Origin: Deinococcus psychrotolerans
GTDB taxonomy: Bacteria > Deinococcota > Deinococci > Deinococcales > Deinococcaceae
Assembly (NCBI RefSeq): GCF_003860465.1
Contig: NZ_CP034183.1
Span: 186,001-250,000 of the forward strand
DNA length: 64,000 nt
Direction of reading: 5' to 3'
This document shows, piece by piece, positions 1 through 11,013 of this stretch. The first letter of the stretch is position 1. Every line of letters begins with the position of its first letter. The notes under the pieces were generated by a model. The model was not told where the DNA came from. It saw only the letters and a program-made list of their open reading frames with translations, and did no database searches. A program made the position numbers and the translations under genes.

Positions 1-364
1 TCGCGCACGATCAGCACTTCGTCGCCGCGCATGACGATGCAGCCCACCCCGATGCGCGGCTCGGCCAGCGGGCGTTTGTTGCGGCCTTTGGAAGGCGGGG
101 CGGTCACGGGTGGCAGCACTTCGGCTTTGCTGCGGCCCGGGCTGGGGGCGTCGTTTCTGCCGCTGCGGTTGTTGTTGCGGCTCCGGCTGCGGCTGCGGCG
201 GCTGTTGCGGCTGGGCTGCGACGCTTGATTGGGGTCTTTGGGAGCGCTGGGCTGAGCCGGTGGGGTGGAGGCGGCTTGAGTTGGCGCTGCATGGGTTGAA
301 GCCGTCTGGGGAGTAGACGGTGTGCGGGCGGTGGGGCCTTTGCCCTTGGGGTTTTGTTCGGGCA

Positions 365-365
<1 letters not shown>
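1..365 (-). CDS. Nudix hydrolase with long low-complexity N-terminus (partial)
   Basis: Reading back from an ATG at 365-363 gives 121 codons that run off the window edge without a stop. Residues 1-100 are rich in Pro, Ala, Ser and Arg, with an Arg/Ser run (SRRSRSRSR) around residues 56-64. From about residue 103 the sequence RIGVGCIVMRGDEVLIV is the typical first strand of a Nudix fold; the Nudix box itself lies outside the window, so substrate and activity cannot be judged. The ATG overlaps the dnaB stop (TGATG) and an AGGAGAG ribosome site lies in the end of dnaB, so translation is probably coupled. The disordered basic tail may bind nucleic acid, which is inference. Confidence 0.8.
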
Positions 366-1711
<1,346 letters not shown>

Positions 1712-1849
1712 AGAAGCCTTTTGACTGGCTGCCCGGCTCGGCTGAGCAGAGGCGGCCAGCACACGCAAACGCCGCAGCGCCGTTGGGGTGCGGGCGGCGC
1801 GGCCTTGCGGTGGGAGAGTTGAAATGTGGGGTGAAAGTCCCCGCCCGGC

Positions 1850-1917
1850 AAAAAAGCGAATCTCGCTTCCCTGCCTGACCTACAGCAGATCATACCAAGT
1901 TCAGCGGGGAGAGGTAA
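1850..1917 (-). promoter_or_regulatory. Candidate dnaB promoter followed by a small hairpin
   Basis: On the minus strand TTACCT (1917-1912), 17 bases, then TATGAT (1894-1889) form a plausible sigma-A promoter about 170 bases upstream of dnaB. Just downstream AAGCGA and TCGCTT pair around a 3-base loop and are followed by Ts (1868-1850), a weak terminator-like hairpin in the leader. Seen by eye only. Confidence 0.4.
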
Positions 1918-1960
1918 GCCCTCCAGCCCGGCCCCAGGTGAATTGGAAGGAGCAAATACT

Positions 1961-2569
1961 CTAGCGCTTCACCACGCCTTCCATCAAAAAGCCCAGCGTG
2001 AGGCGCATTTCTTCGCTCAGCGAGCGGTCGGTGCCGTAAGCGCTCCAGCGCAGGGCAATAATGAGGTAGGTGTCGGCAATCAAGTTGCTCATACGTTGCA
2101 AGCTCAGATCGCTCCTCAGTTGCCCGGCCTGCTGCATCGGTCGCAAGATCAGCTCGATGACGCGGCTGAGCGGCAAAGCCTGGTAAGCAGTGCGGGCACG
2201 TTCAGGGCTGGGATTCATCACTTCGTAGGCCAGTGGCGGAATCAGGCCGCGCTCCTGCCCACTTTCCTCGGCCAGTTTGTCCCAGACTTCTTCCAGCACA
2301 CTGCGCGGAGCGTGGCCCTGTGCCAAACGGGTTTCGGCCAGCTCGCGCAGCCGCGCCATAATCTGAGCGCCGTAATCGAGCAGCACCGCTTCTTTGTAAG
2401 GGTAGTAATTGAAAAAAGTCCCGCGTGAGACGTTGGAGGCTTTGGCGATGTCGGTGGCAGTCGTGGCCTGAAAGCCGCTTTGCTTGAAGAGATCAATCGC
2501 AACGTGATAAATGCGGGTGCGGCGCTTTTCTTTTTGCCGTTCGCGCAGGGAGGGGGCGTCCATATTCAT
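1961..2569 (-). CDS. TetR/AcrR-family transcriptional regulator
   Basis: 202-residue regulator. Residues about 15-60 form the TetR DNA-binding domain (IYHVAIDLFKQSGFQATTATDIAKASNVSRGTFFNYY), with the usual pattern of the recognition helix ending in FFNYY. The rest is a helical ligand/dimerisation domain with no recognisable specificity. No good Shine-Dalgarno precedes the ATG; a second ATG two codons on is possible. A perfect TTGTAC palindrome 27-41 bases before the start suggests autoregulation. The target genes and inducer are unknown. It lies between dnaB and a GntR-type regulator, all on the minus strand. Confidence 0.9.
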   Translation of the reverse strand: MNMDAPSLRERQKEKRRTRIYHVAIDLFKQSGFQATTATDIAKASNVSRGTFFNYYPYKEAVLLDYGAQIMARLRELAETRLAQGHAPRSVLEEVWDKLAEESGQERGLIPPLAYEVMNPSPERARTAYQALPLSRVIELILRPMQQAGQLRSDLSLQRMSNLIADTYLIIALRWSAYGTDRSLSEEMRLTLGFLMEGVVKR

Positions 2570-2595
2570 CTAAAATACTGCACAGGAGTTCAAAT

Positions 2596-2610
2596 TTGTA
2601 CGGGGTACAA
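2596..2610. promoter_or_regulatory. Palindromic candidate operator upstream of the tetR-like gene
   Basis: TTGTAC-GGG-GTACAA is a perfect 6-base inverted repeat with a 3-base centre, between the GntR stop and the TetR start. Its position suits autorepression by the TetR protein; control by the GntR protein is also possible. Confidence 0.5.
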
Positions 2611-2636
2611 CGCGGCCAAGCTTCCAGTAAGGTCGC

Positions 2637-3329
2637 TCACGGCTCAAAACTGTCTTGAAAGGCGTAACGGTCGCCGCGCACCCAGTAATTGACGTAAGAC
2701 ACCCGCTTGGTGCCGCTGTAGGTGGTGCGGCGCAGCAAAAAGGCCGCCGATCCCACCGGCACCCGCAGCAAGTCTGATTCTTCTTGGCGCAGGTTGACCG
2801 CTTCTAGGGCCTGCTCCACCCGCGTCAGCGGCACGCCCATCGCCACCATCACTTCGTGAATGCTCTCCACGCCGAGGTTTTGTGACAGCAAATCGCCCAC
2901 CAACGCCGCGTTGATATAGCGCTTTTCAATGACCAGGGCTTCGTCTCCGGCAGTTCTGAGGCGGTGAATAAAAATCACCGGATCGCCGAGCTGCACCTGC
3001 AACACGATGGCGATTTCCGGTGTGGCCTGAATCTGCATGGCGTGCAGCACCCCGGTGCGGTGGTCGGGGTGGCGTGCCCACTCTTTGAAGGGCCGCACCC
3101 GGAACATCCCCTGACGAAACCGCTTGCCGGTGGGGAAGGTGCCCGCGCCCTGCACCCGGTAGACGTAGCCTTCGCGCTCAAGTTCGTCAATGGCCCGCCG
3201 GGCGGTCATCCGCGAGACTTCAAATTCGCGGGCGAGCTGCGGCTCGCTGGGCAACGGTAATCCCTCCTGATAATGTCCGCCGAGCAAGCGGTCTTTCAAC
3301 GTGCTTTTAATCAGTGGGTATTTCGCCAT
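2637..3329 (-). CDS. GntR-family regulator, HutC/UTRA type
   Basis: 230 residues. The N-terminal winged helix includes the GntR signature LPSEPQLAREFEVSRMTARRAI and LEREGYVYRVQGAGTF (about residues 26-66). Residues about 85-225 match a UTRA ligand-binding domain, with IHRLRTAGDEALVIEKRYIN and a final VSYVNYWVRGDRYAFQ segment. A GGAGGG ribosome site lies 4 bases before the ATG. The family senses small metabolites such as sugars, histidine derivatives or fatty acyl compounds; nothing nearby identifies the ligand. A CTAG-centred palindrome 40 bases upstream is a likely autoregulatory site. Confidence 0.9.
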   Translation of the reverse strand: MAKYPLIKSTLKDRLLGGHYQEGLPLPSEPQLAREFEVSRMTARRAIDELEREGYVYRVQGAGTFPTGKRFRQGMFRVRPFKEWARHPDHRTGVLHAMQIQATPEIAIVLQVQLGDPVIFIHRLRTAGDEALVIEKRYINAALVGDLLSQNLGVESIHEVMVAMGVPLTRVEQALEAVNLRQEESDLLRVPVGSAAFLLRRTTYSGTKRVSYVNYWVRGDRYAFQDSFEP

Positions 3330-3368
3330 TTGACCCTCCGGTGCAGCCTATTCATGAAGATTTGCTCT

Positions 3369-3390
3369 GGCACTCCTCTAGACGAGTGCC
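3369..3390. promoter_or_regulatory. Candidate HutC-type operator, CTAG-centred palindrome
   Basis: Half-sites GGCACTCCTCT and AGACGAGTGCC form a 22-base palindrome with 10 of 11 positions matching. The TCTAGA centre recalls the GTCTAGAC core of DasR/NagR sites, which belong to the same HutC/UTRA subfamily as the adjacent regulator. It lies 40-61 bases upstream of the GntR start, just after a TAATAT that could be a -10 box. The rest of 3330-3554 holds only a GAACAC/GTGTTC inverted repeat at 3436-3462 and no gene. Confidence 0.5.
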
Positions 3391-3554
3391 GAGTTGGCTT
3401 CATATTAACTGAATTGGAGCGCGTTTGCGTACCGAGAACACCTGCTGCGCTGCGGAGTGTTCATGCGCCCGTTACACCGAAGGAAGCAAGCTGAACCTGA
3501 GGCTTCCAAGAGAGACGGCCTGAACTGAAGTTCAAAGGCCAGCGCTGGCTGCCC

Positions 3555-4592
3555 TCAGCCGCCGATGTGAGACATTTCCACTTTCTGCTCACGGCGTTTC
3601 CCGCTGGCCTCGCCGCGCTCCTCGCTGTAGCGGTCACGCCGGACTTGCCACACGCCCCTGAGCCGTTCAAGCAGTTCGGCGTCGCTTTCGCCTGCCCGCA
3701 GTGGGCCGCGCAGATCGGTGCCCTGGGTGGCAAACAAGCAGGTATAGAGCTGCCCCACTGCCGAGAGCCTTGCCCGTGAGCAGTCGCCGCAAAACGGCGC
3801 GGTGACGCTGCTGATCACGCCCGCTTCAAAGCCCTGCGCGTCGGCGTAGCGGGAGGCCACCTCACCCTGATAATGGGCGTCGAGCGGGCGCAGCGGCGAA
3901 CCTGATCCAGCCAAACGGGCGATCACCTCGCTCGACGGCACCACTTGGCTCATCTCCCAGCCGTTGTGGTTACCCACATCCATAAACTCGATGAAGCGCA
4001 CCACGGCCTTTGAGCGCAGCGCTGTCCACAGCTCCACCAGCGCTGAGTCGTTGACGCCGCGCTGAACCACCGTGTTGACTTTGACGCCCAGCCCCGCTTG
4101 CAAGGCCGCTTCAATGCCCGCCAGCACTTTGTCAGGGTGAACGCCCAGCCCGTTCATCTTGCCGAAGGTTTCGGGATCGAGGCTGTCTAAGCTGACCGTT
4201 ACGCGCCGCAGGCCCGCCGCTTTGAGGTCGCCCGCCAAGCGCGGGAGCAGCAGGCCGTTGGTAGTCATGGCCAAGTCGTCCACGCCTTCAATCCGGCTCA
4301 GGCGCTCGATGAGCTGCGGCAAATCGCGTCTCAGCAGCGGCTCGCCCCCAGTGATCCTGAGCTTTTGGACGCCAAGTTCGACGAACAGCCGAGAGAGCCG
4401 CTCGATTTCCTCGAAGCTGAGCAGCTCCTCACGCGGCAAAAAATCGTAATCGGGGCCGAAGATTTCGCGGGGCATACAGTAGGTGCAGCGCAAATTGCAT
4501 CGGTCGGTCACGCTGATGCGCAAATCGCGCAGCGGGCGGCCCAAGGCGTCTTGCACGAAGTTGTTTTGCAGGGAGGGCGCGGGGGAGATCAC
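3555..4592 (-). CDS. moaA: GTP 3',8-cyclase, molybdenum cofactor synthesis
   Basis: 345-residue radical-SAM enzyme that turns GTP into 3',8-cyclo-GTP, the first step to molybdopterin. The N-terminal cluster motif is CNLRCTYC (preceded by RISVTDR), the SAM site includes ITGGEPLLRRDL, and the second cluster near the C-terminus includes CGDCSRARLSAVGQLYTC. The protein ends in Gly-Gly, as MoaA must for activity with its partner MoaC. The start is a GTG with a poorly spaced GGAAG, so it could lie slightly downstream. No other moa gene is in the window. Confidence 0.93.
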   Translation of the reverse strand: MISPAPSLQNNFVQDALGRPLRDLRISVTDRCNLRCTYCMPREIFGPDYDFLPREELLSFEEIERLSRLFVELGVQKLRITGGEPLLRRDLPQLIERLSRIEGVDDLAMTTNGLLLPRLAGDLKAAGLRRVTVSLDSLDPETFGKMNGLGVHPDKVLAGIEAALQAGLGVKVNTVVQRGVNDSALVELWTALRSKAVVRFIEFMDVGNHNGWEMSQVVPSSEVIARLAGSGSPLRPLDAHYQGEVASRYADAQGFEAGVISSVTAPFCGDCSRARLSAVGQLYTCLFATQGTDLRGPLRAGESDAELLERLRGVWQVRRDRYSEERGEASGKRREQKVEMSHIGG

Positions 4593-4757
4593 GCTTCCGG
4601 TTATAGCTCAGCGGCGGCGGCAGCGTAGGGGTTTGGAGTTCAATCCACCGCCCCGGCCTTCCCGAAAATAAGTTTCAACCCCCCGTGCCAATCGGCGGGC
4701 GGGTATAGCATGGCACCACGACCGAATTCCACAGCACCACACACAAGGGGACCCTGC

Positions 4758-6710
<1,953 letters not shown>

Positions 6711-6737
6711 TTCTTTGGAGAGCTATCTGAAATTTCA

Positions 6738-6784
6738 ATAAGGAAAGACGCCGCAATTTACAGAGTTGCGGCGTTTTTCCTTAT
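6738..6784. terminator. Bidirectional terminator between acs and asd
   Basis: A 19-base inverted repeat (6738-6756 with 6766-6784, one mismatch) with a GC-rich core ACGCCGCAA / TTGCGGCGT and flanking A and T runs. It can end transcription of acs on the plus strand and asd on the minus strand. Confidence 0.9.
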
Positions 6785-6798
6785 GAACTTACTCTAGA

Positions 6799-7818
6799 TT
6801 AGCTCAGTTCTTTTTCTTTCAACACCCCTTTTTCCTGCAAATATTCAGCGATTTGCACGGCGTTGAGGGCTGCGCCTTTCAGCAACTGATCACCGCTGAC
6901 AAAGAGTTCTAGGCCGCCCTCGAAGGCGAGGCTGGTGCGAATGCGGCCCACTTCCACATCGTATTTGCCGCTGGCGGTCAGGGGCATCGGGTAGAGGTTG
7001 GCGGCGGGATCGTCGCGAACTTCCACGCCGGGAGCGGCCCGCAGCAACTCGCGGGCTTCATCTGGCGTGGCGGGGCGCTCAAATTCCAAGGTGATCGCCT
7101 CGGAGTGCGTCCGCATGGTGGGAATCCGCACGGCGGTGCAACTGATGATCAGATTCGGGTCGCCAAAGATCTTCTGGGTTTCCCAGGCCACTTTCATTTC
7201 TTCTTTGGTGTAGCCGTTGTCCTGAAAGCTGTCGATGTGCGGAATGACGTTAAAGGGAATCGGGTGGGCGAACACGCTGGCCTGAGCTTCTTTACCGTGC
7301 AAAACCATGTGGGTCTGGGTTTCCAGCTCTTCCATTCCCTTTGCGCCCGCGCCGCTGGTGGCCTGATAAGTGCTGACGATCATGCGCTTGACGCCGTAAC
7401 GCTGATGAAGCGGCCAGACCACGACGGCGGCGATGGCGGTGGTGCAGTTGGGATTGGCGATGATGCCCTGATGATTTAAGGCCGCCTCGCCGTTGACTTC
7501 TGGAATGACCAAGGGCACGCTGTCGTCATAGCGGAAGGCGCTGGAATTGTCGATGACTACAGCGCCGCCCGCCACCCACGCGGGGGCCAGTGCTTTGCTG
7601 ATGCTGCCGCCCGCCGAGGCCAAAATCACGTCGGCGGGAATGGCTCCCTCAGGAGTGACCTGCACGGTCAGGTCTTGCCCCTTGAACTTGAGGGTGCTGC
7701 CCGCCGAACGCGGCGAGGCGTAGAGCAGCAACTCGTCAAACTTCAGGCTGCTTTTTTCGAGAACGCTGAGAAGTTCGTGTCCAACCGCTCCGGTGGCTCC
7801 GACAATGGCAAGGCGCAT
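6799..7818 (-). CDS. asd: Aspartate-semialdehyde dehydrogenase
   Basis: 339-residue NADP-dependent enzyme that reduces aspartyl phosphate to aspartate semialdehyde, the branch point to lysine, threonine, methionine and isoleucine. The nucleotide loop is [13 protein letters not shown] at the N-terminus, the catalytic cysteine lies in [11 protein letters not shown], and the C-terminal [20 protein letters not shown] is typical. AGGAGA lies 6 bases before the ATG at 7818. The leader of about 160 bases holds a promoter, a 17-residue leaderless peptide and an intrinsic terminator, which suggests attenuation. No other gene of the pathway is nearby. Confidence 0.95.
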   Translation of the reverse strand: MRLAIVGATGAVGHELLSVLEKSSLKFDELLLYASPRSAGSTLKFKGQDLTVQVTPEGAIPADVILASAGGSISKALAPAWVAGGAVVIDNSSAFRYDDSVPLVIPEVNGEAALNHQGIIANPNCTTAIAAVVVWPLHQRYGVKRMIVSTYQATSGAGAKGMEELETQTHMVLHGKEAQASVFAHPIPFNVIPHIDSFQDNGYTKEEMKVAWETQKIFGDPNLIISCTAVRIPTMRTHSEAITLEFERPATPDEARELLRAAPGVEVRDDPAANLYPMPLTASGKYDVEVGRIRTSLAFEGGLELFVSGDQLLKGAALNAVQIAEYLQEKGVLKEKELS

Positions 7819-7871
7819 AAATGTTCTCCTGTGGGGCTGAGAAGGGCGGGGGAGAGGCGTCAACCGAAAAT

Positions 7872-7899
7872 AAAAAAGCCCGCCGAGAAGAGGGCGGGC
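7872..7899 (-). terminator. Intrinsic terminator in the asd leader
   Basis: GCCCGCC (7899-7893), an 8-base loop, GGCGGGC (7884-7878) and six Ts (7877-7872), 53 bases upstream of the asd start and in the asd direction. A weaker competing pair GCGGC/GCCGC overlaps its 5' arm and the stop codon of the leader peptide. It could be an attenuator or the end of an upstream transcript. Confidence 0.75.
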
Positions 7900-7920
7900 G
7901 GCAATGCGTGAAGCAGGCCG

Positions 7921-7974
7921 CTACCGCGAAGTGAGAATCACGCGGAGAGTCAAGGAAACGGCGGCAACCGGCAT
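7921..7974 (-). CDS. Putative 17-residue leader peptide of asd
   Basis: ATG to TAG encodes MPVAAVSLTLRVILTSR. The ATG lies 6 bases after a TACTGT -10 box, so the mRNA would begin at or just before the start codon and the peptide would be translated without a leader. Val, Leu, Ile and Thr make up 9 of 17 residues, and Thr and Ile are end products of the asd pathway. The stop codon is 21 bases before the 5' arm of the terminator. Whether it is translated is unknown. Confidence 0.45.
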   Translation of the reverse strand: MPVAAVSLTLRVILTSR

Positions 7975-7980
7975 AGCGTT

Positions 7981-8009
7981 ACAGTAGCGGCCAGATGAGG
8001 GGCCGTCAA
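7981..8009 (-). promoter_or_regulatory. asd promoter
   Basis: TTGACG (8009-8004), 17 bases, TACTGT (7986-7981) on the minus strand, close to the sigma-A consensus and ideally spaced. The predicted start of transcription falls at about 7975, next to the leader-peptide ATG. Confidence 0.7.
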
Positions 8010-8063
8010 GGGAGTTGTTTGTTTCCTCCGTTCTTCCCACTTGTCACTTTCCAAGCGCAGCCT

Positions 8064-8366
8064 TCAGCGCTTCTTGCGGCTCCAGGGCAGCCAGCCGCCG
8101 CGCTCCGGCTTGGGCGAGGGCAGGGCGTAAGCGTCGAGTTTGAGTTCGGGTTCGGGGAGTTCGGCCATCTTCCACTCGCTTCCCACCCAGACCGAGCCGC
8201 CGAACCGCCCCGCGCAGTAAAACGCGTGTTCTTCTTCGGCATTTGGGGTTTGGGCGCGTGGGTCAGCCAGCGCGTCGAGCATGGCCAGCACGCCGTCGTC
8301 TTCACAATGCCACTGCCCCTGATGAAACTGGGCCTCTTGACCAAAAATTCGAATGGTGACAGGCAT
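8064..8366 (-). CDS. Small hypothetical protein
   Basis: 100 residues, not recognised. It begins MPVTIRIFGQEAQFHQGQW and has an acidic middle with a glycine-rich FGGSVWVGSEW segment and a short basic C-terminus (WLPWSRKKR). No signal peptide, membrane segment or metal motif is evident. The ATG at 8366 has GGGGAGC 4 bases upstream; a longer reading to 8420 adds 18 residues without a ribosome site. It follows the glycosylase gene by about 100 bases on the same strand. Confidence 0.6.
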   Translation of the reverse strand: MPVTIRIFGQEAQFHQGQWHCEDDGVLAMLDALADPRAQTPNAEEEHAFYCAGRFGGSVWVGSEWKMAELPEPELKLDAYALPSPKPERGGWLPWSRKKR

Positions 8367-8468
8367 AGCGCTCCCCAGCGGCTTCCATCGGCCCGCCGTA
8401 CAGTTGGAATAATGCGGCATGATAGCGCACCCCAGCCGCCCCGCCGCGATTTCGTCTTTGGACTTTTC

Positions 8469-9092
8469 TCAAAGACCTCGCTCACCTGGCGCAAGTTCCA
8501 TGCTCGGCACGCCGCCTGAAATCCATTTGCTGCCGGTCTCAAAAAAGCGCCAAGGCAAGTTGCGCCCTGCCGCGATGCCCACCCGCGCTGTGATGCTGAC
8601 CCGCTCATCTGGCACGGCCTCGCCATGCAGCAGCCGCAGCGCCGCTCCGTTGACAGATTGGCCGCGAAACGTAGCTGGACTGAGCGCCAGTGCCTGCACC
8701 AGCTTGGCCGGGCCGCTGGTGAGGTTGCGCTCACTAGCCACTGGGCGGTGTTCCAGCATGGCGTCCACGCCTTCCAGCGGCTCTAGGGCGCGAATCAGCA
8801 CGCTGGCGGCGGTGCCCTCAGCGCGGCAGGCGATTTGCAGCAGCGGATGCCCGTAGGCTACCCAGAAGACGAACTGTCCCGGCGGCGCGGCCAGCTCCAG
8901 CGTTTTGATGTGGTGGAACCTCCCCGCCGTGCAACTCGGATCGCGGGGGCAGTCATACGCCTCGGCTTCCACGACGCGGCCTGCCAAAACTCTGCCGTCA
9001 GGTAGGGTGCGCTCCAGCCTCGCGCCGAGCAGTTCGCGGGCAAGCGTGACCGGATTAGCGTCGAAGTGGGCCGGGGTGTAGGGAGTGGGCAT
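8469..9092 (-). CDS. DNA-3-methyladenine glycosylase, AAG/MPG family
   Basis: 207 residues, the normal size for bacterial AAG. The enzyme removes alkylated purines in base-excision repair. The catalytic segment GRVVEAEAYDCPRDPSC corresponds to the RIVETEAY motif whose glutamate activates water in human AAG; FVFWVAYGHPLLQIAC and SVLIRALEPLEG are further family segments, and NLTSGPAKLVQAL is the conserved substrate-pocket region. No Shine-Dalgarno is seen; TAAACT lies 10 bases before the ATG. It sits in a minus-strand run after three membrane genes with no obvious link. Confidence 0.92.
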   Translation of the reverse strand: MPTPYTPAHFDANPVTLARELLGARLERTLPDGRVLAGRVVEAEAYDCPRDPSCTAGRFHHIKTLELAAPPGQFVFWVAYGHPLLQIACRAEGTAASVLIRALEPLEGVDAMLEHRPVASERNLTSGPAKLVQALALSPATFRGQSVNGAALRLLHGEAVPDERVSITARVGIAAGRNLPWRFFETGSKWISGGVPSMELAPGERGL

Positions 9093-9130
9093 GAATGTTC
9101 TTAGTTTACAGCGGGTTCGGATCAGTCAAA

Positions 9131-9526
9131 TTACACTCTGCCCGCGCGACTCTTGAAGTCTTGAGCGCGGTGGATCACCAGCCATGACACGGCCATAAAA
9201 ACCAAAAAGCAGAGCAGAAAGATGAAGACACCGGATTCAAAGGAATCGAGTGCGGGGCCATGTTCTGAGCGTAAAACCAGACGTTGCATCCAGCCCAGAG
9301 CGCTAACGCTTCCGCAGACGGATGAGAAGGCCAAATCTTTGAAGGCCGCTGACAAGTGCGGTCGTTTGGACACGGTAGCAACGTACCAAGCCGCCCAGAT
9401 CGCGCCACCAAGTGCCAAAAAGCCGCTCAGCAGTGTAGGCGTGCCGCCCATCCAAAACATACGAAGGGAAGATAGGCCTGTAAGCACGCAAATGAAATAC
9501 ACAACGTAAGGCAGCCAGTTCAACAC
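9131..9526 (-). CDS. Small multi-pass membrane protein, third of three relatives
   Basis: 131 residues with about four hydrophobic segments (near residues 5-20, 30-50, 60-80 and 98-118), so probably an integral inner-membrane protein. It has a GTG start and no clear ribosome site. A central SEHGPALDSFE segment resembles EHHEHGPHPTQHE in the gene at 9856-10248. No family recognised. It starts 9 bases after the previous gene, so the three are likely one transcript. Confidence 0.6.
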   Translation of the reverse strand: MLNWLPYVVYFICVLTGLSSLRMFWMGGTPTLLSGFLALGGAIWAAWYVATVSKRPHLSAAFKDLAFSSVCGSVSALGWMQRLVLRSEHGPALDSFESGVFIFLLCFLVFMAVSWLVIHRAQDFKSRAGRV

Positions 9527-9535
9527 GGGCTAAGT

Positions 9536-9901
9536 CTAGCGCTTCGTTTGCAGAGAGTTTTGCAGCCCAGTCCGGATCTTCCACCACAAGTAGAGTGTGG
9601 TAAACAAAGTAGAAATCGGGAAAATCATATCCCAAGCACCAATCAGTAGGTGATGTTCAGTATCTCGCGCTAATACTTGAAAAAACCAAGCGGTCATGGT
9701 AGCCATGTACCAAATCAGAATATAGGGCTGACCCGGCAGCGAGCGCCACACTTGCCAAAAGGCCATTCCCGCTACGCTAACCAGCAAAACAGTGGCAATT
9801 AAACTCCACATGCCTTTGCCGATGCCTGTAGGGGCTAGGAGTCCTTTAAAAGCGATCATAAAGAGGATGATTTGGCGGAAAAACACTGGATTGTTCTCCA
9901 C
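9536..9901 (-). CDS. Small multi-pass membrane protein, second of three relatives
   Basis: 121 residues with about four hydrophobic segments. The GTG start has GGAG 5 bases upstream, lies inside the preceding gene and overlaps it by 46 bases; such a long overlap with a good ribosome site suggests translational coupling. The segment RDTEHHLLIGAWDMIF matches in position the EH-containing loops of its two neighbours. Function unknown. Confidence 0.6.
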   Translation of the reverse strand: MENNPVFFRQIILFMIAFKGLLAPTGIGKGMWSLIATVLLVSVAGMAFWQVWRSLPGQPYILIWYMATMTAWFFQVLARDTEHHLLIGAWDMIFPISTLFTTLYLWWKIRTGLQNSLQTKR

Positions 9902-10248
9902 TTTTGCTCCAAAACTTCTGAAGAACGGTCTTTCAGCAAAGACCAGACCATAAAGGCACTACCAATCACCATACCGCCCACCAGAAACACTTCATGCTGA
10001 GTCGGGTGCGGGCCGTGTTCGTGGTGTTCAGCCAGCCTTTGCAGTGCGCTCAAGGCGATGACAGGGAGGGTTAGAGTAGTGCTAAGCAGCTTGCCTTTTT
10101 GACGTGGCCAAGTGTACGCAAGCCAAATGGCCCACACCGACCCGCACAGTGCCAGCACGCCAGCCGATACAGTGAGCGGGCCGCCTTCCTGAAACGCATG
10201 AAAGGCCAGGAGAGCAGTCAAGCCAGCCATCAGGTAAGTCAGCCACAT
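9856..10248 (-). CDS. Small multi-pass membrane protein, first of three relatives
   Basis: 130 residues with hydrophobic segments near residues 3-18, 26-45, 55-70 and 88-105. The loop AEHHEHGPHPTQHE carries five histidines and could bind metal, which is inference. The ATG lies 7 bases after TAAACT (10261-10256), a leaderless-type promoter, facing that of rlmB. Function unknown; hydropathy and the EH loop link it to the two following genes. Confidence 0.6.
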   Translation of the reverse strand: MWLTYLMAGLTALLAFHAFQEGGPLTVSAGVLALCGSVWAIWLAYTWPRQKGKLLSTTLTLPVIALSALQRLAEHHEHGPHPTQHEVFLVGGMVIGSAFMVWSLLKDRSSEVLEQKWRTIQCFSAKSSSL

Positions 10249-10255
10249 GCGGCTC

Positions 10256-10280
10256 AGTTTACTTCGACCCGCGCTAGACT
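10256..10280. promoter_or_regulatory. Two face-to-face leaderless-type -10 boxes
   Basis: TAAACT (10261-10256, minus) and TAGACT (10275-10280, plus) each end 7 bases before the ATG of their gene. The divergent start codons are only 39 bases apart, so polymerases at the two sites would hinder each other. No good -35 box is seen for either. Confidence 0.5.
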
Positions 10281-10287
10281 CCTCCGT

Positions 10288-11013
10288 ATGCTCCTTTATG
10301 GCCGTAATCCCGTGTTAGAAGCCCTGCAAGGCGGGCGCGTTTCCGAACTGCTCGTCGCCAAGGGCATCGAAGAAAGCTTCGTGCGCGAACTCAAAACCTT
10401 TGACGTGCGCCTCAAATTTGCCCCGCGCATCGAGCTCGATCAACTGGCCGGAACCACCCAGCATCAGGGCGTGATGGCCGAAGTGGAAGACCTCGAATGG
10501 GCCACGGTGGACGACATCCTCGACCGGGCCGACGAAAAGGGCGAGCAACTGCTGATGATTCTCCTTGACGGCGTCACCGACCCGCGCAACTTTGGCGCGA
10601 TCATCCGCAGCGCCGAGGTGCTGGGCGCTCACGGCGTAGTCGTGGAAGAACGCCGCAGCGCTCCGCTGAGTGCCGTGGTCGCCAAGGCGGCGGCGGGCGC
10701 GACCAGTTACTTGCCGGTGGCCCAAACCAAAAATCTGCCGAGGCTGATCGACCAGCTCAAAGAAGACAACGTTTGGATTTACGGCGCGGCAGGCGAAGCG
10801 GCTACTGATCTGCGCCGCCTGGACTATGACCGCAAACTGGCCCTCGTGATCGGCGCGGAGGGCGAGGGAATGCGCCGCCTCGTGCGCGAAAAGTGCGACG
10901 AACTGGTCAGCATTGCCGTGCGCGGCCAAATCAAGAGCCTCAACGCGGGTGTGGCGGCAGGTATCTTGATTCACCACGCCGTCAGCAGCCGCCCGGTCAA
11001 GGCGAAGCCGTGA
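10288..11013 (+). CDS. rlmB: 23S rRNA 2'-O-ribose methyltransferase, TrmH/SPOUT family
   Basis: 241 residues. An N-terminal substrate-binding domain (LYGRNPVLEALQGGRVSELLVAK) precedes a SPOUT knot with DPRNFGAIIRSAEVLG, LVIGAEGEGM and SLNAGVAAGI, the three SpoU motifs. The arrangement fits RlmB, which methylates G2251 in 23S rRNA using S-adenosylmethionine; another TrmH-type rRNA target cannot be excluded. The ATG at 10288 is 7 bases after a TAGACT box, supporting a leaderless start over longer in-frame readings that overlap the divergent gene. The stop overlaps the next start. Confidence 0.88.
   Translation: MLLYGRNPVLEALQGGRVSELLVAKGIEESFVRELKTFDVRLKFAPRIELDQLAGTTQHQGVMAEVEDLEWATVDDILDRADEKGEQLLMILLDGVTDPRNFGAIIRSAEVLGAHGVVVEERRSAPLSAVVAKAAAGATSYLPVAQTKNLPRLIDQLKEDNVWIYGAAGEAATDLRRLDYDRKLALVIGAEGEGMRRLVREKCDELVSIAVRGQIKSLNAGVAAGILIHHAVSSRPVKAKP

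Noticed and set aside
4575..4660. tRNA-like stretch with TAGCTCAGC and GTTCAATCC
   Set aside because: The distance between the two motifs is about 11 bases too short, there is no anticodon arm, and the acceptor ends do not pair. At most a decayed remnant; more likely chance.
8006..8734. Long minus-strand open frame overlapping the glycosylase
   Set aside because: It runs in another frame across two genes with better ribosome sites and recognisable or compact products, and its composition is that of a high-GC shadow.
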